A stretch of DNA of 31,570 bases, taken from an uncultured Acetatifactor sp. GTDB lineage: Bacteria > Bacillota > Clostridia > Lachnospirales > Lachnospiraceae. The position numbers and the translations under genes are program-made. The stretch's first letter is position 1. Each line of letters begins with the position of its first letter. Shown one piece after another: positions 16,954 through 24,529 of this stretch. The stretch is taken from contig CAJTXE010000031.1 in the NCBI GenBank assembly GCA_910580225.1, positions 19,876 through 51,445 of the forward strand, read 5' to 3'. The notes below the pieces were generated by a model. That model ran no database searches and was not told the origin of the DNA. It was given only the letters and a program-made list of their open reading frames with translations.

Positions 16954-17352
16954 ATGGCTGTGCGAAAATACAGCAGACAGCGGGAATTAATAAAGGATTT
17001 CCTCATGACCAGAAAGGATCATCCCACTGCAGATGTCATTTACCAAAACGTCCGCAATGAAAATCCGAATATCAGCCTGGGCACTGTGTATCGTAATCTG
17101 ACGCTCCTGGCCGAGAGTGGTGAGATCAACCGTCTGAATTTGGGAGACGGCACAGATCACTTTGATGGGGATACTTCTCCCCATTATCATTTCGTCTGTA
17201 CGAAATGCGGCAGTGTGATCGATCTGGAGATGGACAGTATCGAGTCCATCCTATCCACAGCAGCAACCAATTTTCCAGGTCATATTGCAGGCCACAGAAC
17301 TTACTTCTATGGAACCTGTGAGAACTGTATACACCCCCTGGACCATTCCTGA
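16954..17352 (+). CDS. perR: PerR-type peroxide-responsive Fur-family repressor
   Basis: This 132-residue metalloregulator has an N-terminal winged helix (about 1-70, with ISLGTVYRNLTLLAESG as recognition region) and a C-terminal dimerisation domain. Structural zinc cysteines are C82, C85, C122 and C125 in two CxxC pairs. The regulatory metal ligands of Bacillus PerR have counterparts here: His23 (HPTADVIY), Asp71, His77, His79 and Asp90 in GSVIDLEMD. Asp rather than Glu at the last position is the usual mark of PerR over Fur. Rubrerythrin follows 42 bp downstream, the usual peroxide-defence pairing. An AAAGGAGC precedes the ATG. Confidence 0.92.
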   Translation: MAVRKYSRQRELIKDFLMTRKDHPTADVIYQNVRNENPNISLGTVYRNLTLLAESGEINRLNLGDGTDHFDGDTSPHYHFVCTKCGSVIDLEMDSIESILSTAATNFPGHIAGHRTYFYGTCENCIHPLDHS

Positions 17353-17394
17353 TCAGCTTATCCAAAAATTTTAAATAAAAAAGGAGACACTATT

Positions 17395-17934
17395 ATGAAG
17401 TATGTATGTCAAGTATGCGGTTATGTTCACGAAGGAGATGCTGCTCCGGCAGAATGTCCTATCTGTCATGCACCTGCCGAGAAATTCACCGTTCAGGCCG
17501 GCGAGAAAACCTGGGCTGCAGAACATGTGGTAGGCGTTGCACAGGGCGTTCCCGAAGATATCATCAAGGATCTGCGCGCCAACTTTGAGGGCGAATGCTC
17601 TGAAGTAGGTATGTATCTGGCCATGGCAAGAGTTGCCCACAGAGAAGGCTATCCCGAGATCGGCCTGTATTGGGAGAAGGCTGCTTACGAAGAGGCCGAG
17701 CATGCCGCTAAATTTGCAGAGCTGCTGGGTGAGGTTGTCACCGATTCCACCAAGAAGAATCTGGAGATGAGAGTAGATGCCGAGAACGGTGCTACTGCAG
17801 GCAAGTTTGATCTGGCTAAGAGAGCTAAAGCTGCCAATTTGGATGCGATCCATGATACCGTCCATGAAATGGCCAGGGACGAGGCGAGACACGGAAAAGC
17901 GTTTGAGGGACTTCTTAAGAGGTACTTCGGTTAA
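17395..17934 (+). CDS. rbr: rubrerythrin with N-terminal rubredoxin domain (reverse rubrerythrin)
   Basis: This 179-residue non-heme diiron protein reduces hydrogen peroxide (and possibly oxygen) in anaerobes. The order is reversed from classical rubrerythrin: a rubredoxin-like iron site with CQVC (C5, C8) and CPIC (C21, C24) comes first. The four-helix ferritin-like domain follows (about 50-179), with iron ligands expected in NFEGECSEVGMY, YEEAEHAAKF and MARDEARHGK. AAGGAGA lies eight bases before the ATG. It is probably co-transcribed with perR and ended by the strong hairpin at 17974. Electrons may come from the rubredoxin at 21145-21318 or a related carrier. Confidence 0.95.
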   Translation: MKYVCQVCGYVHEGDAAPAECPICHAPAEKFTVQAGEKTWAAEHVVGVAQGVPEDIIKDLRANFEGECSEVGMYLAMARVAHREGYPEIGLYWEKAAYEEAEHAAKFAELLGEVVTDSTKKNLEMRVDAENGATAGKFDLAKRAKAANLDAIHDTVHEMARDEARHGKAFEGLLKRYFG

Positions 17935-17973
17935 TTAAAAATGCCGTAAAATGAATGTTCTTGAGGATTTAGG

Positions 17974-18010
17974 GGTATGTTGGAGAAATCTGACATACCT
18001 TTATTTTTGT
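17974..18010 (+). terminator. rho-independent terminator after rubrerythrin
   Basis: An 11-bp stem (17974-17984 with 17989-17999, two G-U pairs) closed by a GAAA tetraloop is followed by TTTATTTTT. It marks the end of the perR-rbr unit and the left edge of the AT-rich island. Confidence 0.88.
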
Positions 18011-18020
18011 TCAAGCGGTT

Positions 18021-18368
18021 GTGTCTGAATGCGAATATAAGACATTAACCACCGATAAGAAACTTACCATTTATTGTGATGGAAATCCTATAGCAAATTA
18101 TCGTTTTAAGAATCCAATTAGTGACATACCATTTGATTATATTTATGTAGTCATCCTTGATTGCGATTTAATTTTTGAATCTGCAGAAACGGAAATAGAA
18201 CCAGAACAGCAAGAACAATCTGATCCATATGATGACATACTGACAAAGGTCGGGTATGACAAAGATAAAACATATACTATGACGGAATATCTGATTATAC
18301 TCGAAAACATTTCAAACGAACCGGAAAAAGAAATTAATTCAACAAAGAATTTTAAATTTATGTATTGA
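18021..18368 (+). pseudogene. orphan AT-rich ORF, possibly 5'-truncated remnant
   Basis: This ORF encodes 115 residues from a GTG at 18021. There is no ribosome binding site ahead of it; the frame runs open back through the rubrerythrin terminator, which suggests that the true beginning was lost when this segment was joined here. The product is acidic in its second half (EIEPEQQEQSDPYDD), hydrophilic, and has no recognised motif. Base composition is clearly more AT-rich than rubrerythrin. I do not recognise the family. It may be a degraded accessory gene carried with the MerR gene that follows. Confidence 0.4.
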
Positions 18369-18415
18369 CTCTCTCGTGGCGTAACGGTTTACGATTAAAC
18401 CAAAAGGAGGAAATA

Positions 18416-19255
18416 ATGAAAACCGTAAAGGACATGTCAGAGATAACCGGTGTAAGTATAAGGACGTTGAGATATTATGATGAAATCGGTCTGTTGAATC
18501 CAACGGAAATAACAAAAGCTGGTTATCGGCTCTATGACAACAAAGCGTTAGAAAAGTTGCAGGAAATTATGTTCTTTAGAGAACTGGAAATTCCATTGAT
18601 AGACATTAAAAAAATCATGGATAACCCTAATTATGATAAAGAACAGGCTTTATTGACTCAAAAGTCTTTATTGGAGCAGAAACGAAATCGGCTAAATGGG
18701 ATTATTGAGTTAATAACAGACGTAATGAAAGGAGTCAATACTATGAGTTTTGAAGCATTTAGCAACGAAGAAGTACAGAAAATGGTAAATCATACTTTGG
18801 AATGTATGTCAAAAGAAAGTCTTCATGAGCAGGTGCAAAAATACGGGAATATGGAAAAATACAAAGAGCATTTGGTTTCCGGCTTTGCCAACGAACAGGC
18901 TGTGGCAGACTTATTGAAGTGGTATGGAAGCAAAGAAAAGGCAATGGAAGCAGTTATGCAGACAACCGGGAGTGGCAAAGAAATAAAACAGGAACAAGAA
19001 GAAAATGCCAGAATCTATAAGCATTTTATGACAGCAAAAAAAGCCGGCAATATGGATATGGCACATTCCGCTGTTGAAATGCTTGCAGAAAATTATAAAA
19101 CAATGTTTGCGCTTGATAATGCAAGAAATATCCTGCTCGATTTGGCAAAAGAATATTTGAAAGGAGAAAAACTTGCTGAAACAGCCGATAGCCAATTTGG
19201 AAAAGGCTGCGCTGAATATGTCGCCCATGCTATTCAGCATTACTATGGTGCATAA
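18416..19255 (+). CDS. MerR-family regulator with TipAS-like ligand domain
   Basis: This 279-residue regulator has an N-terminal MerR winged helix (about 1-70: MSEITGVSIRTLRYYDEIGLLNP, then AGYRLYDNKAL). A coiled-coil dimerisation helix (about 75-105) and a C-terminal helical domain (about 115-279) like the TipAS antibiotic-recognition domain complete it. TipA-type proteins bind thiopeptide-like or other drugs and activate their own promoter or efflux genes. AAAGGAGG precedes the ATG at 18416; the frame upstream to 18365 is not likely used. A six-base inverted repeat GGTTTA/TAAACC (18386-18401) sits just ahead of the ribosome binding site. Low GC suggests recent acquisition. Confidence 0.87.
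   Translation: MKTVKDMSEITGVSIRTLRYYDEIGLLNPTEITKAGYRLYDNKALEKLQEIMFFRELEIPLIDIKKIMDNPNYDKEQALLTQKSLLEQKRNRLNGIIELITDVMKGVNTMSFEAFSNEEVQKMVNHTLECMSKESLHEQVQKYGNMEKYKEHLVSGFANEQAVADLLKWYGSKEKAMEAVMQTTGSGKEIKQEQEENARIYKHFMTAKKAGNMDMAHSAVEMLAENYKTMFALDNARNILLDLAKEYLKGEKLAETADSQFGKGCAEYVAHAIQHYYGA
18728..18745 (+). promoter_or_regulatory. internal ribosome binding site and in-frame ATG for TipAS-like short form
   Basis: Inside the MerR gene an AAAGGAG (18728-18734) lies eight bases before an in-frame ATG (18743), codon 110, exactly at the junction between the coiled coil and the ligand-binding domain. Initiation here would give a 170-residue stand-alone ligand-binding protein. Streptomyces tipA is known to make such a short form from an internal start; use here is inferred. 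Confidence 0.55.
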
Positions 19256-19281
19256 CGAACGAAACCACAATAATTATTTAT

Positions 19282-19325
19282 AACGGGTAACGAAATGAAT
19301 ACATTTTCTCGTTGCCCGTTATATT
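19282..19325 (+). terminator. terminator after the MerR gene
   Basis: AACGGGTAACGA (19282-19293) pairs with TCGTTGCCCGTT (19309-19320) with one G-U pair, forming a 12-bp stem followed by ATATTT. It ends the MerR gene unit. Confidence 0.75.
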
Positions 19326-19396
19326 TGAAGTAACAGCGATGTCAGAAAGTAATTTTTAAATATGTATCCCCATGTGGGAGAAAGAAGAAAATTTCT

Positions 19397-19513
19397 ATGG
19401 CTTGCACGGAAAGCTACAGGGAATACAACATGAATTCGTTCAACGCCTTTTGCAAAGTTGTCATACGCTATGCCGCATTTCTGCCCTTGGAAAACCATCT
19501 CTATCATTCATAG
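19397..19513 (+). pseudogene. probable N-terminal remnant of a mobile-element sigma-like protein
   Basis: A 38-codon frame begins MACTESYREYNMNSFNAFCKVV, which resembles the start of the small sigma-70-like/HTH regulators found in Tn916/Tn1549-type conjugative elements. After about residue 29 the similarity stops and a stop codon follows, so only the first part of the gene seems to survive. The rest of the 325-bp gap between the MerR and diguanylate cyclase genes (19256-19580) holds only the terminator at 19282 and this fragment. The family assignment is from memory and is tentative. Confidence 0.35.
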
Positions 19514-19580
19514 CAAGACAAATAAAGCGATTGTCCTTCCTTTGCGCACTTCTTACGGAAACGACATCGCTGCCCCCTGT

Positions 19581-20813
19581 TCATATTCTGTCATCCTTAT
19601 AGACAACATCGGAAAGAGGAATCTTATACTTTTGTTTATATTGGTACATCTTGGTATCCGTATCACTGATGTACTCCGTTAAGGACACGGCACAATGGGC
19701 CGGTACAAGGGTGGTCGCATAACTGAAGCATTTGGGATGTCCGCTGCTTTTATCATCCAGCATCATTTGTCTCAGCTCTTCTAATCTCCGGTCCTGTTCC
19801 ATGGCTCCAATGCCCGTCTGAAGCAGGAAAAATTCGTCGCCGCCTACCCGACATACTTCGCCCCCCAATGTCTGCAAAGCATTGGAAACCTCAATCAGAT
19901 AACTATCGCCCTGCTCATGCCCGAAAGTATCATTGCAATACTTGAGATAATCTACATCGATAAAAGACAGTGTAAAAGCTGTTCCTTCCTGGAGCCATTC
20001 CTCCATCTTTTCAGTCGCATATCGTCGGTTGTTTAAGTTGGTCAGAGGGTCCACATATGCAAAGCGATAGATCAGATTCTGCCGTCTCTGCCGTTCCGTT
20101 TCATCAATCACAATATGGACAATTGCCTGCTTCCTGGCATCCCGGGAATTCTCTGCATCCGAGTGAAACCATGGAATCAGAAAAGACTCCACCTGGTAAT
20201 AGACATCTGTACCATCGGCACTGCCCAATGCCATATTCCATCTCAAAGAACTGGGATTCCGCTCGGACTGTGTCTGCTCTTCCACTGGCTGTCCATCCTG
20301 CCCTGCTGTCGGTTCCGGCAGCTGCCTGTCTCTGTGCTGCCCGTTCTGTTGTTCTATTTGACGATGAATTTCCGGCTGTTTATCAAGTAACTGACGGATT
20401 AATTGGTCTGCAGTCTGTGCATGTGCTTTCTGAAACCAACGGGCAGGCTGGTTTGTATGTACTTCCCGGGCAGTATCCACAGAATATACAAAAATCATAT
20501 TGTGTGTATAGTCCGTCAGAGCATTTACCAATGCCAGATTGCTGCGAAGCTCCTGATTGCTCTGTTCCAGCTCCCAGCTGATTTCATCCATAGCCTGGAT
20601 ATTATCCATCAAAACCTGATTCTCCAGTTCCGCGGCTTCCGTTTTCTGCTGCAGCTGCGTTGTCAAATCCCGAATTTTGTCCGCCAGAAGTATGATACCC
20701 TTCCCTAAGTTTCGAAAATCTGAGGATAAATCTTCCGGATGAAGGGAAGCCGTCTCCGGATATTCGAGAATATGCTGTATATAGTTTGTCAAAAGCTTTA
20801 ACGAATATTCCAT
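19581..20813 (-). CDS. GGDEF-domain diguanylate cyclase
   Basis: This 410-residue, apparently soluble enzyme makes cyclic di-GMP from two GTP. From the N-terminus it has a helical coiled-coil region (about 5-95), a PAS-like segment (about 100-235) interrupted by a Gln-rich stretch, and a GGDEF domain (about 245-395). The domain opens DPLTNLNNRRY, has the metal-binding FIDVDYLKYCND and an intact active site RVGGDEF (GGDEF at 324-328). The usual RxxD inhibitory site five residues earlier is absent, so product feedback is unlikely. The start at 20813 has AGGGGGA four bases upstream; an in-frame ATG at 20864 would add 17 residues but has no good site. Confidence 0.9.
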   Translation of the reverse strand: MEYSLKLLTNYIQHILEYPETASLHPEDLSSDFRNLGKGIILLADKIRDLTTQLQQKTEAAELENQVLMDNIQAMDEISWELEQSNQELRSNLALVNALTDYTHNMIFVYSVDTAREVHTNQPARWFQKAHAQTADQLIRQLLDKQPEIHRQIEQQNGQHRDRQLPEPTAGQDGQPVEEQTQSERNPSSLRWNMALGSADGTDVYYQVESFLIPWFHSDAENSRDARKQAIVHIVIDETERQRRQNLIYRFAYVDPLTNLNNRRYATEKMEEWLQEGTAFTLSFIDVDYLKYCNDTFGHEQGDSYLIEVSNALQTLGGEVCRVGGDEFFLLQTGIGAMEQDRRLEELRQMMLDDKSSGHPKCFSYATTLVPAHCAVSLTEYISDTDTKMYQYKQKYKIPLSDVVYKDDRI

Positions 20814-20905
20814 GGAGTCCCCCTGTAAAACCAGTTTTGTCTGTACATCCTTCCTATCATCCAATACGGTGCAGAAAACGCACCTTTTATCGGAAGTTAA
20901 GTTAT

Positions 20906-20934
20906 ATTATACAGTAACCGGGGCTAAAAAGGAA
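20906..20934 (-). promoter_or_regulatory. putative promoter of the diguanylate cyclase gene
   Basis: A consensus TATAAT lies on the minus strand at 20906-20911, with a poor -35 (TTCCTT, 20929-20934) 17 bp upstream. The transcript would carry a small hairpin GGTGC/GCACC (20868-20884) in its leader. The weak -35 suggests help from an activator. Confidence 0.35.
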
Positions 20935-20972
20935 GGCTTTCTTTGCCCTATCCCGAAATTTAACCGTCCCCC

Positions 20973-21001
20973 TTGACACACCCACCGGCAAATGCTACAA
21001 T
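20973..21001 (+). promoter_or_regulatory. promoter of the rubredoxin gene
   Basis: TTGACA (20973-20978) and TACAAT (20996-21001) are exactly 17 bp apart. This strong promoter leaves a leader of about 135 bases before the rubredoxin start. Confidence 0.75.
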
Positions 21002-21077
21002 ATCCATAGTTCAGAACAATGCACAGTTGGTGCTGTGAAAACGCTTCTCAGAACTCAGTGATGTTCATTTAACTTAG

Positions 21078-21104
21078 ACAAATACTCCGTTATCGGAGAT
21101 TTGT
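21078..21104 (+). other. hairpin in the rubredoxin mRNA leader
   Basis: ACAAAT-A-CTCCG (21078-21089) pairs with CGGAG-ATTTGT (21094-21104) around a TTAT loop, an 11-bp stem with one bulged A. A second small hairpin CACAG/CTGTG (about 21023-21038) lies earlier in the same leader. No T-tract follows, so it is not a simple terminator. The function is unknown; mRNA stabilisation or a protein-binding site is possible. Confidence 0.45.
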
Positions 21105-21144
21105 TCCATATTTAACAATAAACAGCGAAAGGAGACTGATTATC

Positions 21145-21318
21145 ATGCAGAAGTATTTTTGTAATCCCTGTGGATACACCTATGATCCTGAAAAAGGCGA
21201 TCCCGAACATGGTATTGCGCCCGGAACCAAATTTGAGGATCTTCCCGATGACTGGTGCTGCCCTCTGTGCGGCGTGAACAAGAGCATGTTCCAGCCCTGC
21301 ATCGAAAATTATAATTAA
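21145..21318 (+). CDS. rubredoxin
   Basis: This 57-residue small electron carrier binds one iron through four cysteines: CNPC (C6, C9) and CPLC (C39, C42). The typical central GIAPGTKFEDLPDDWCCPLCG block is complete. It shuttles electrons to oxygen- or peroxide-reducing partners such as rubrerythrin, which is encoded about 3 kb away. AAAGGAGA lies nine bases before the ATG. The gene has its own promoter and terminator, so it is a single-gene unit. The extra Cys38 and the short tail ending IENYN are minor variations. Confidence 0.95.
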   Translation: MQKYFCNPCGYTYDPEKGDPEHGIAPGTKFEDLPDDWCCPLCGVNKSMFQPCIENYN

Positions 21319-21324
21319 TATGTG

Positions 21325-21374
21325 AAAAAGGGCTGTCTACGCTCCTGACCACAGGAGCCTGACAGTCCTTTTTT
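21325..21374 (+). terminator. strong bidirectional terminator after rubredoxin
   Basis: AAAAAGG-CTGTC and GACAG-CCTTTTTT flank an inner perfect stem GCTCCTG/CAGGAGC. The A-tract on one side and the T-tract on the other allow termination in both directions. The rest of the gap to 21512 shows only a small AT-rich hairpin (TTGTAAA-TTT-TTTACAA, about 21460-21476). Confidence 0.9.
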
Positions 21375-21511
21375 CTCCACAAAATCACGATACCTGTTTC
21401 CTACCCCGTATTGCAGTTCTTTACTGTCAGCCAGAATTTCTTTTCAAAGAAAGATTGTCAAGTGTGTTTGTAAATTTTTTACAAGCTTTTTTATGAAACA
21501 CAAAATTTACC

Positions 21512-22387
21512 TCAATCTTCCGCTTCTGGCAATCCAAAATAATATAGAAAAACATCTTCCAAACCTGCAGCAACCCCTTCAGCATTCTCTGCTGGTTTCT
21601 TTTCCGCCAATAATCGAATATGCAGTTTATCACCGATTCTTTGTATATTACTGATTTGAAAGTGATCAAAATCGGTGAGTTTTTGCTCCGCAGACAATGT
21701 CAGCTCCCACACCTTTCCATATAAGTCTCTCATCAGTCTTTCCGGCGTATTCTGTTTGATGAGCATTCCCTCTTTCAAAATCAACACTTCATTTGCAATA
21801 GCCTCCACATCAGGAACAATATGCGTAGCCAAAAGAACAATTCGGTTTTCAGAAAATTGGCTAATCAGATTCCGAAATCGGATTCTCTCCTGTGGGTCAA
21901 GACCAGCAGTCGGTTCATCTAAAATCAACAATTGGGGTTCGCCCAACAAAGCCTGTACTATGCCAACTCGCTGCCTCATACCGCCTGATAATGCACCTAT
22001 TTTCAATTCCTCGGCATCAGACAGATTAACTGCTTCCAAAAGCTGCTTCATACGCTTTCTTCCCTCTTTCACCGGAATATCTTTCAAAGCACACATATAT
22101 GCCAAAAAGTCTTTGACAGAAAAGTCCGGATAAAACTGTGGATACTGAGGTAGATATCCAATTTCTTTTAAATAGGTTTTTCCAAGTTTTTGAATATTGA
22201 CACCATCAGCAAAAATTTCCCCCTGGGAGCTTTGCAAAATACCGACCATTATATTAATAAGTGTTGTTTTTCCTGCCCCATTTGCACCCAGCAGACCATA
22301 AACGCCCGGACGCAGTAATGCTGAAAAATTATTTAATGCATTTTTTCTTTTATATTTTTTTGATATATTGCGTAATTCTATCTCCAT
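21512..22387 (-). CDS. ABC transporter ATP-binding protein (second system)
   Basis: This 291-residue ATPase has Walker A GANGAGKT at 34-41, signature LSGGM at 133-137, Walker B LLILDEP at 153-159 and H-loop ATHIVPD. The C-terminal extension ends LEDVFLYYFG, matching the ATPase at 1767-2633, of which this is a clear paralogue (shared ERIRFRN, STHIVPDVE-like and KVWE blocks). Its DNA is far more AT-rich than the first copy, so a local duplication within this genome is unlikely. The start at 22387 (MEIELRNIS) has GGGAG nine bases upstream. A GTG at 22414 is the longer option, abutting the permease stop. It energises the fused permease encoded just upstream. Confidence 0.93.
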   Translation of the reverse strand: MEIELRNISKKYKRKNALNNFSALLRPGVYGLLGANGAGKTTLINIMVGILQSSQGEIFADGVNIQKLGKTYLKEIGYLPQYPQFYPDFSVKDFLAYMCALKDIPVKEGRKRMKQLLEAVNLSDAEELKIGALSGGMRQRVGIVQALLGEPQLLILDEPTAGLDPQERIRFRNLISQFSENRIVLLATHIVPDVEAIANEVLILKEGMLIKQNTPERLMRDLYGKVWELTLSAEQKLTDFDHFQISNIQRIGDKLHIRLLAEKKPAENAEGVAAGLEDVFLYYFGLPEAED

Positions 22388-22414
22388 GAAAGCATTCTCC
22401 CTATGAACATTCAC

Positions 22415-24412
22415 TTATTTATCATCTTCAGCCAGCTCCATTATATGGACACTGTCATCTCCAGAAACATAATACTGCAACACACCACCTTCGATTTCAA
22501 CTGACGTTATGTTTTTCTCCACAATCATCTGCACTTCACTTCCATCCCTACGGTCAAAGTAGAGATGATTCTGATCGCGCAGATTGGAAAAATATATGCC
22601 ATTCGGTGTCAAAACATAAGCACCTGCCGCTATATTACCGACTTTATCTATCCTGCCCGTTTCCGTATCATATTCGGAAAGACGCATTTCATCATCAATA
22701 AAATAAATTCTGCGTCCATCATATGAGATATTTCCATTTAACGGAATATTCAGAACTTCTTTTTTATGTGTAAGCAAATCTATCTGCCACACGGCATCAT
22801 CCGTTACAAACCAAATATTCTTATTATTCATGAAAAAACCTGTCACAAAATTCAAAAAAGACCATTCCGAGTTCTTTTGATAAGAAACTTCAAACTTACA
22901 GAATTCTTCCATACTGTCAGCAGAAATGCCCAGAACACAGACCTTCATTTTCCCTTCTCGACGACTCAGCCGGATATTTGAATCATCCTCGGAACGAGAG
23001 GATATATAATAAACGATCCCATCATTTCCATAAATACAATTTGCATGAATCCGATCTGACCGAAACGGAGTGCGCACCATATTTATCATTTCCTCATTAT
23101 TTTTCTTCATCCATATCCCCGCATTTTCTCCCTGTTCCACTGCCTTCACGAAAAAATCATTAGCCCAATAAGAATCTGAAGACGTGGAATTGTATATAAC
23201 CTGCATCGCCTCCAGAGCACCTGTCTTTCCACATCCAGATAAAAACAAAAAACAGGAAAACAAAAATGTTGCCAGCCGGCTGTTTCTTTTTTTATACGTC
23301 TTATACAAAACAATTTTATTGCAGTTCTTGTAGCAGACAAATAAACCGCACAAAAAAATGATAATCAGGCTGACCATACATAAATACAGAAATTGTGCTG
23401 ACGAAACCTGCGAAAAAATAACGGTTTCTTCCCCAGTAACAGAATCTGCCATAACCTCATTTCCCAATAAATATCCCACTGCCCGTAAAAAACCCAGCGG
23501 CATTGGCAAACGGTATTGCAGAGAATCGCTGAATGAAATATATGGTATGCCAACCATACATAAAACCACTAAACAGGAAGATGCATTCCGTCTTGTCAGA
23601 ACAGCGGCAAAACAAATCAAAGCCGCAAGGAAGGCAGCGCCGAACATTCGCAAAAACGCCAAAATCCAAAATGCCTGTCCTAAACTTATGGAATAGGGAC
23701 AGCTGGAAAAATATGCAAGGCTTTGCAGCGGATATTCCGCATGTGGCAGTCCATATTTAATGATACAAAAGATGATATGCCCGATAGTAAAAAACAGACC
23801 AAGCAGCATAGCCAAAATAACGGAAACGGCACTCTTGTGTACTCCGAAGTTTCTGCTTCCATTCACTGTTGTGATAGCAAAACAATCCACCCTGCACAAA
23901 TATTCGCTGCAAAACAGAGGAATCAATAAAACAAGCAATACAAGAACAAAAAACAGATCCTGCCTGTCATTTTGCAATAAAGCCGCCCAGCCATTTGGAT
24001 AAACTATATAACGACATTCCGGCTGCTGACGGGCATAAAGATATTGTTCATAAAGCGCATTCATTCCCTTGTAACGCACAGCAAAATCCTGCTGCTTTAG
24101 AACCTGCTGGTCACATTCTTCTTCAGAAATATTTCCAGCATAAAAATCTGAATAACTCTGTGCAATTTCACTTTTGGCTGCCGCTGACTGTGAGGCGGTT
24201 TCCTCAATATAATTTATTTTTTCCCCATTCAGTCTGCCTTCCACTTTCTGCATATAGTACATATAATCATTGCGGTACAGTTCAATATTTGCAAATTCAG
24301 GCGAGTCCACAATCAGCAGATATCCAAACTTTATCACAAACGCAGACAAGATTACCAACCATCCTCTGCGGCAAATAAGCAGTTTTTTCCATTCAAACAG
24401 AAATGTCCGCAT
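22415..24412 (-). CDS. ABC permease fused to lipoprotein-like extracytoplasmic domain
   Basis: This 665-residue protein has two parts. Residues 1-365 form a permease: TM1 (about 18-35), a large polar loop (about 36-150) and about six helices to 362, the same layout as the permease at 569-1693. Residues 374-394 then look like a lipoprotein signal inside the chain: basic KKRNSR, hydrophobic LATFLFSCFLF and a lipobox LSGC with Cys394. Residues 395-665 are hydrophilic, with repeated GIYFS, RIYFIDDE and IVYYISS strands like a beta-propeller of the DUF5050 type. No stop codon separates the parts. The start ATG at 24412 has GGAGG five bases upstream. The ATPase gene follows 27 bp downstream. Natural fusion and loss of a stop codon are both possible. 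Confidence 0.8.
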   Translation of the reverse strand: MRTFLFEWKKLLICRRGWLVILSAFVIKFGYLLIVDSPEFANIELYRNDYMYYMQKVEGRLNGEKINYIEETASQSAAAKSEIAQSYSDFYAGNISEEECDQQVLKQQDFAVRYKGMNALYEQYLYARQQPECRYIVYPNGWAALLQNDRQDLFFVLVLLVLLIPLFCSEYLCRVDCFAITTVNGSRNFGVHKSAVSVILAMLLGLFFTIGHIIFCIIKYGLPHAEYPLQSLAYFSSCPYSISLGQAFWILAFLRMFGAAFLAALICFAAVLTRRNASSCLVVLCMVGIPYISFSDSLQYRLPMPLGFLRAVGYLLGNEVMADSVTGEETVIFSQVSSAQFLYLCMVSLIIIFLCGLFVCYKNCNKIVLYKTYKKRNSRLATFLFSCFLFLSGCGKTGALEAMQVIYNSTSSDSYWANDFFVKAVEQGENAGIWMKKNNEEMINMVRTPFRSDRIHANCIYGNDGIVYYISSRSEDDSNIRLSRREGKMKVCVLGISADSMEEFCKFEVSYQKNSEWSFLNFVTGFFMNNKNIWFVTDDAVWQIDLLTHKKEVLNIPLNGNISYDGRRIYFIDDEMRLSEYDTETGRIDKVGNIAAGAYVLTPNGIYFSNLRDQNHLYFDRRDGSEVQMIVEKNITSVEIEGGVLQYYVSGDDSVHIMELAEDDK

Positions 24413-24469
24413 ACTTACCTCCAATCCGCCTGTGCCAAAGCGGCTATCATAGCAGGTCTTTTCAGGACA

Positions 24470-24521
24470 TAAAAAAGCCGCCTGCCTGAAACCCGGTATG
24501 TCAGTTTCAAAACAGACGGCT
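24470..24521 (-). terminator. hairpin terminator at left side of palindrome array
   Basis: On the minus strand AGCCG-N-CTG and TGAAAC pair with GTTTCA, CAG and CGGCT across 46 bases, and the stem is followed by TTTTTT (24471-24476). It would end any transcript reading leftward through the palindrome array. Confidence 0.7.
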
Positions 24522-24529
24522 ACACTTAC

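Noticed and set aside
18365..18415. Extended N-terminus of the MerR protein (MTLSWRNGLRLNQ), which resembles a WRNGLR string in a minus-strand frame near 4500
   Set aside because: The true start has AAAGGAGG and begins exactly at the MerR helix-turn-helix; the shared string arises by chance in unrelated frames.
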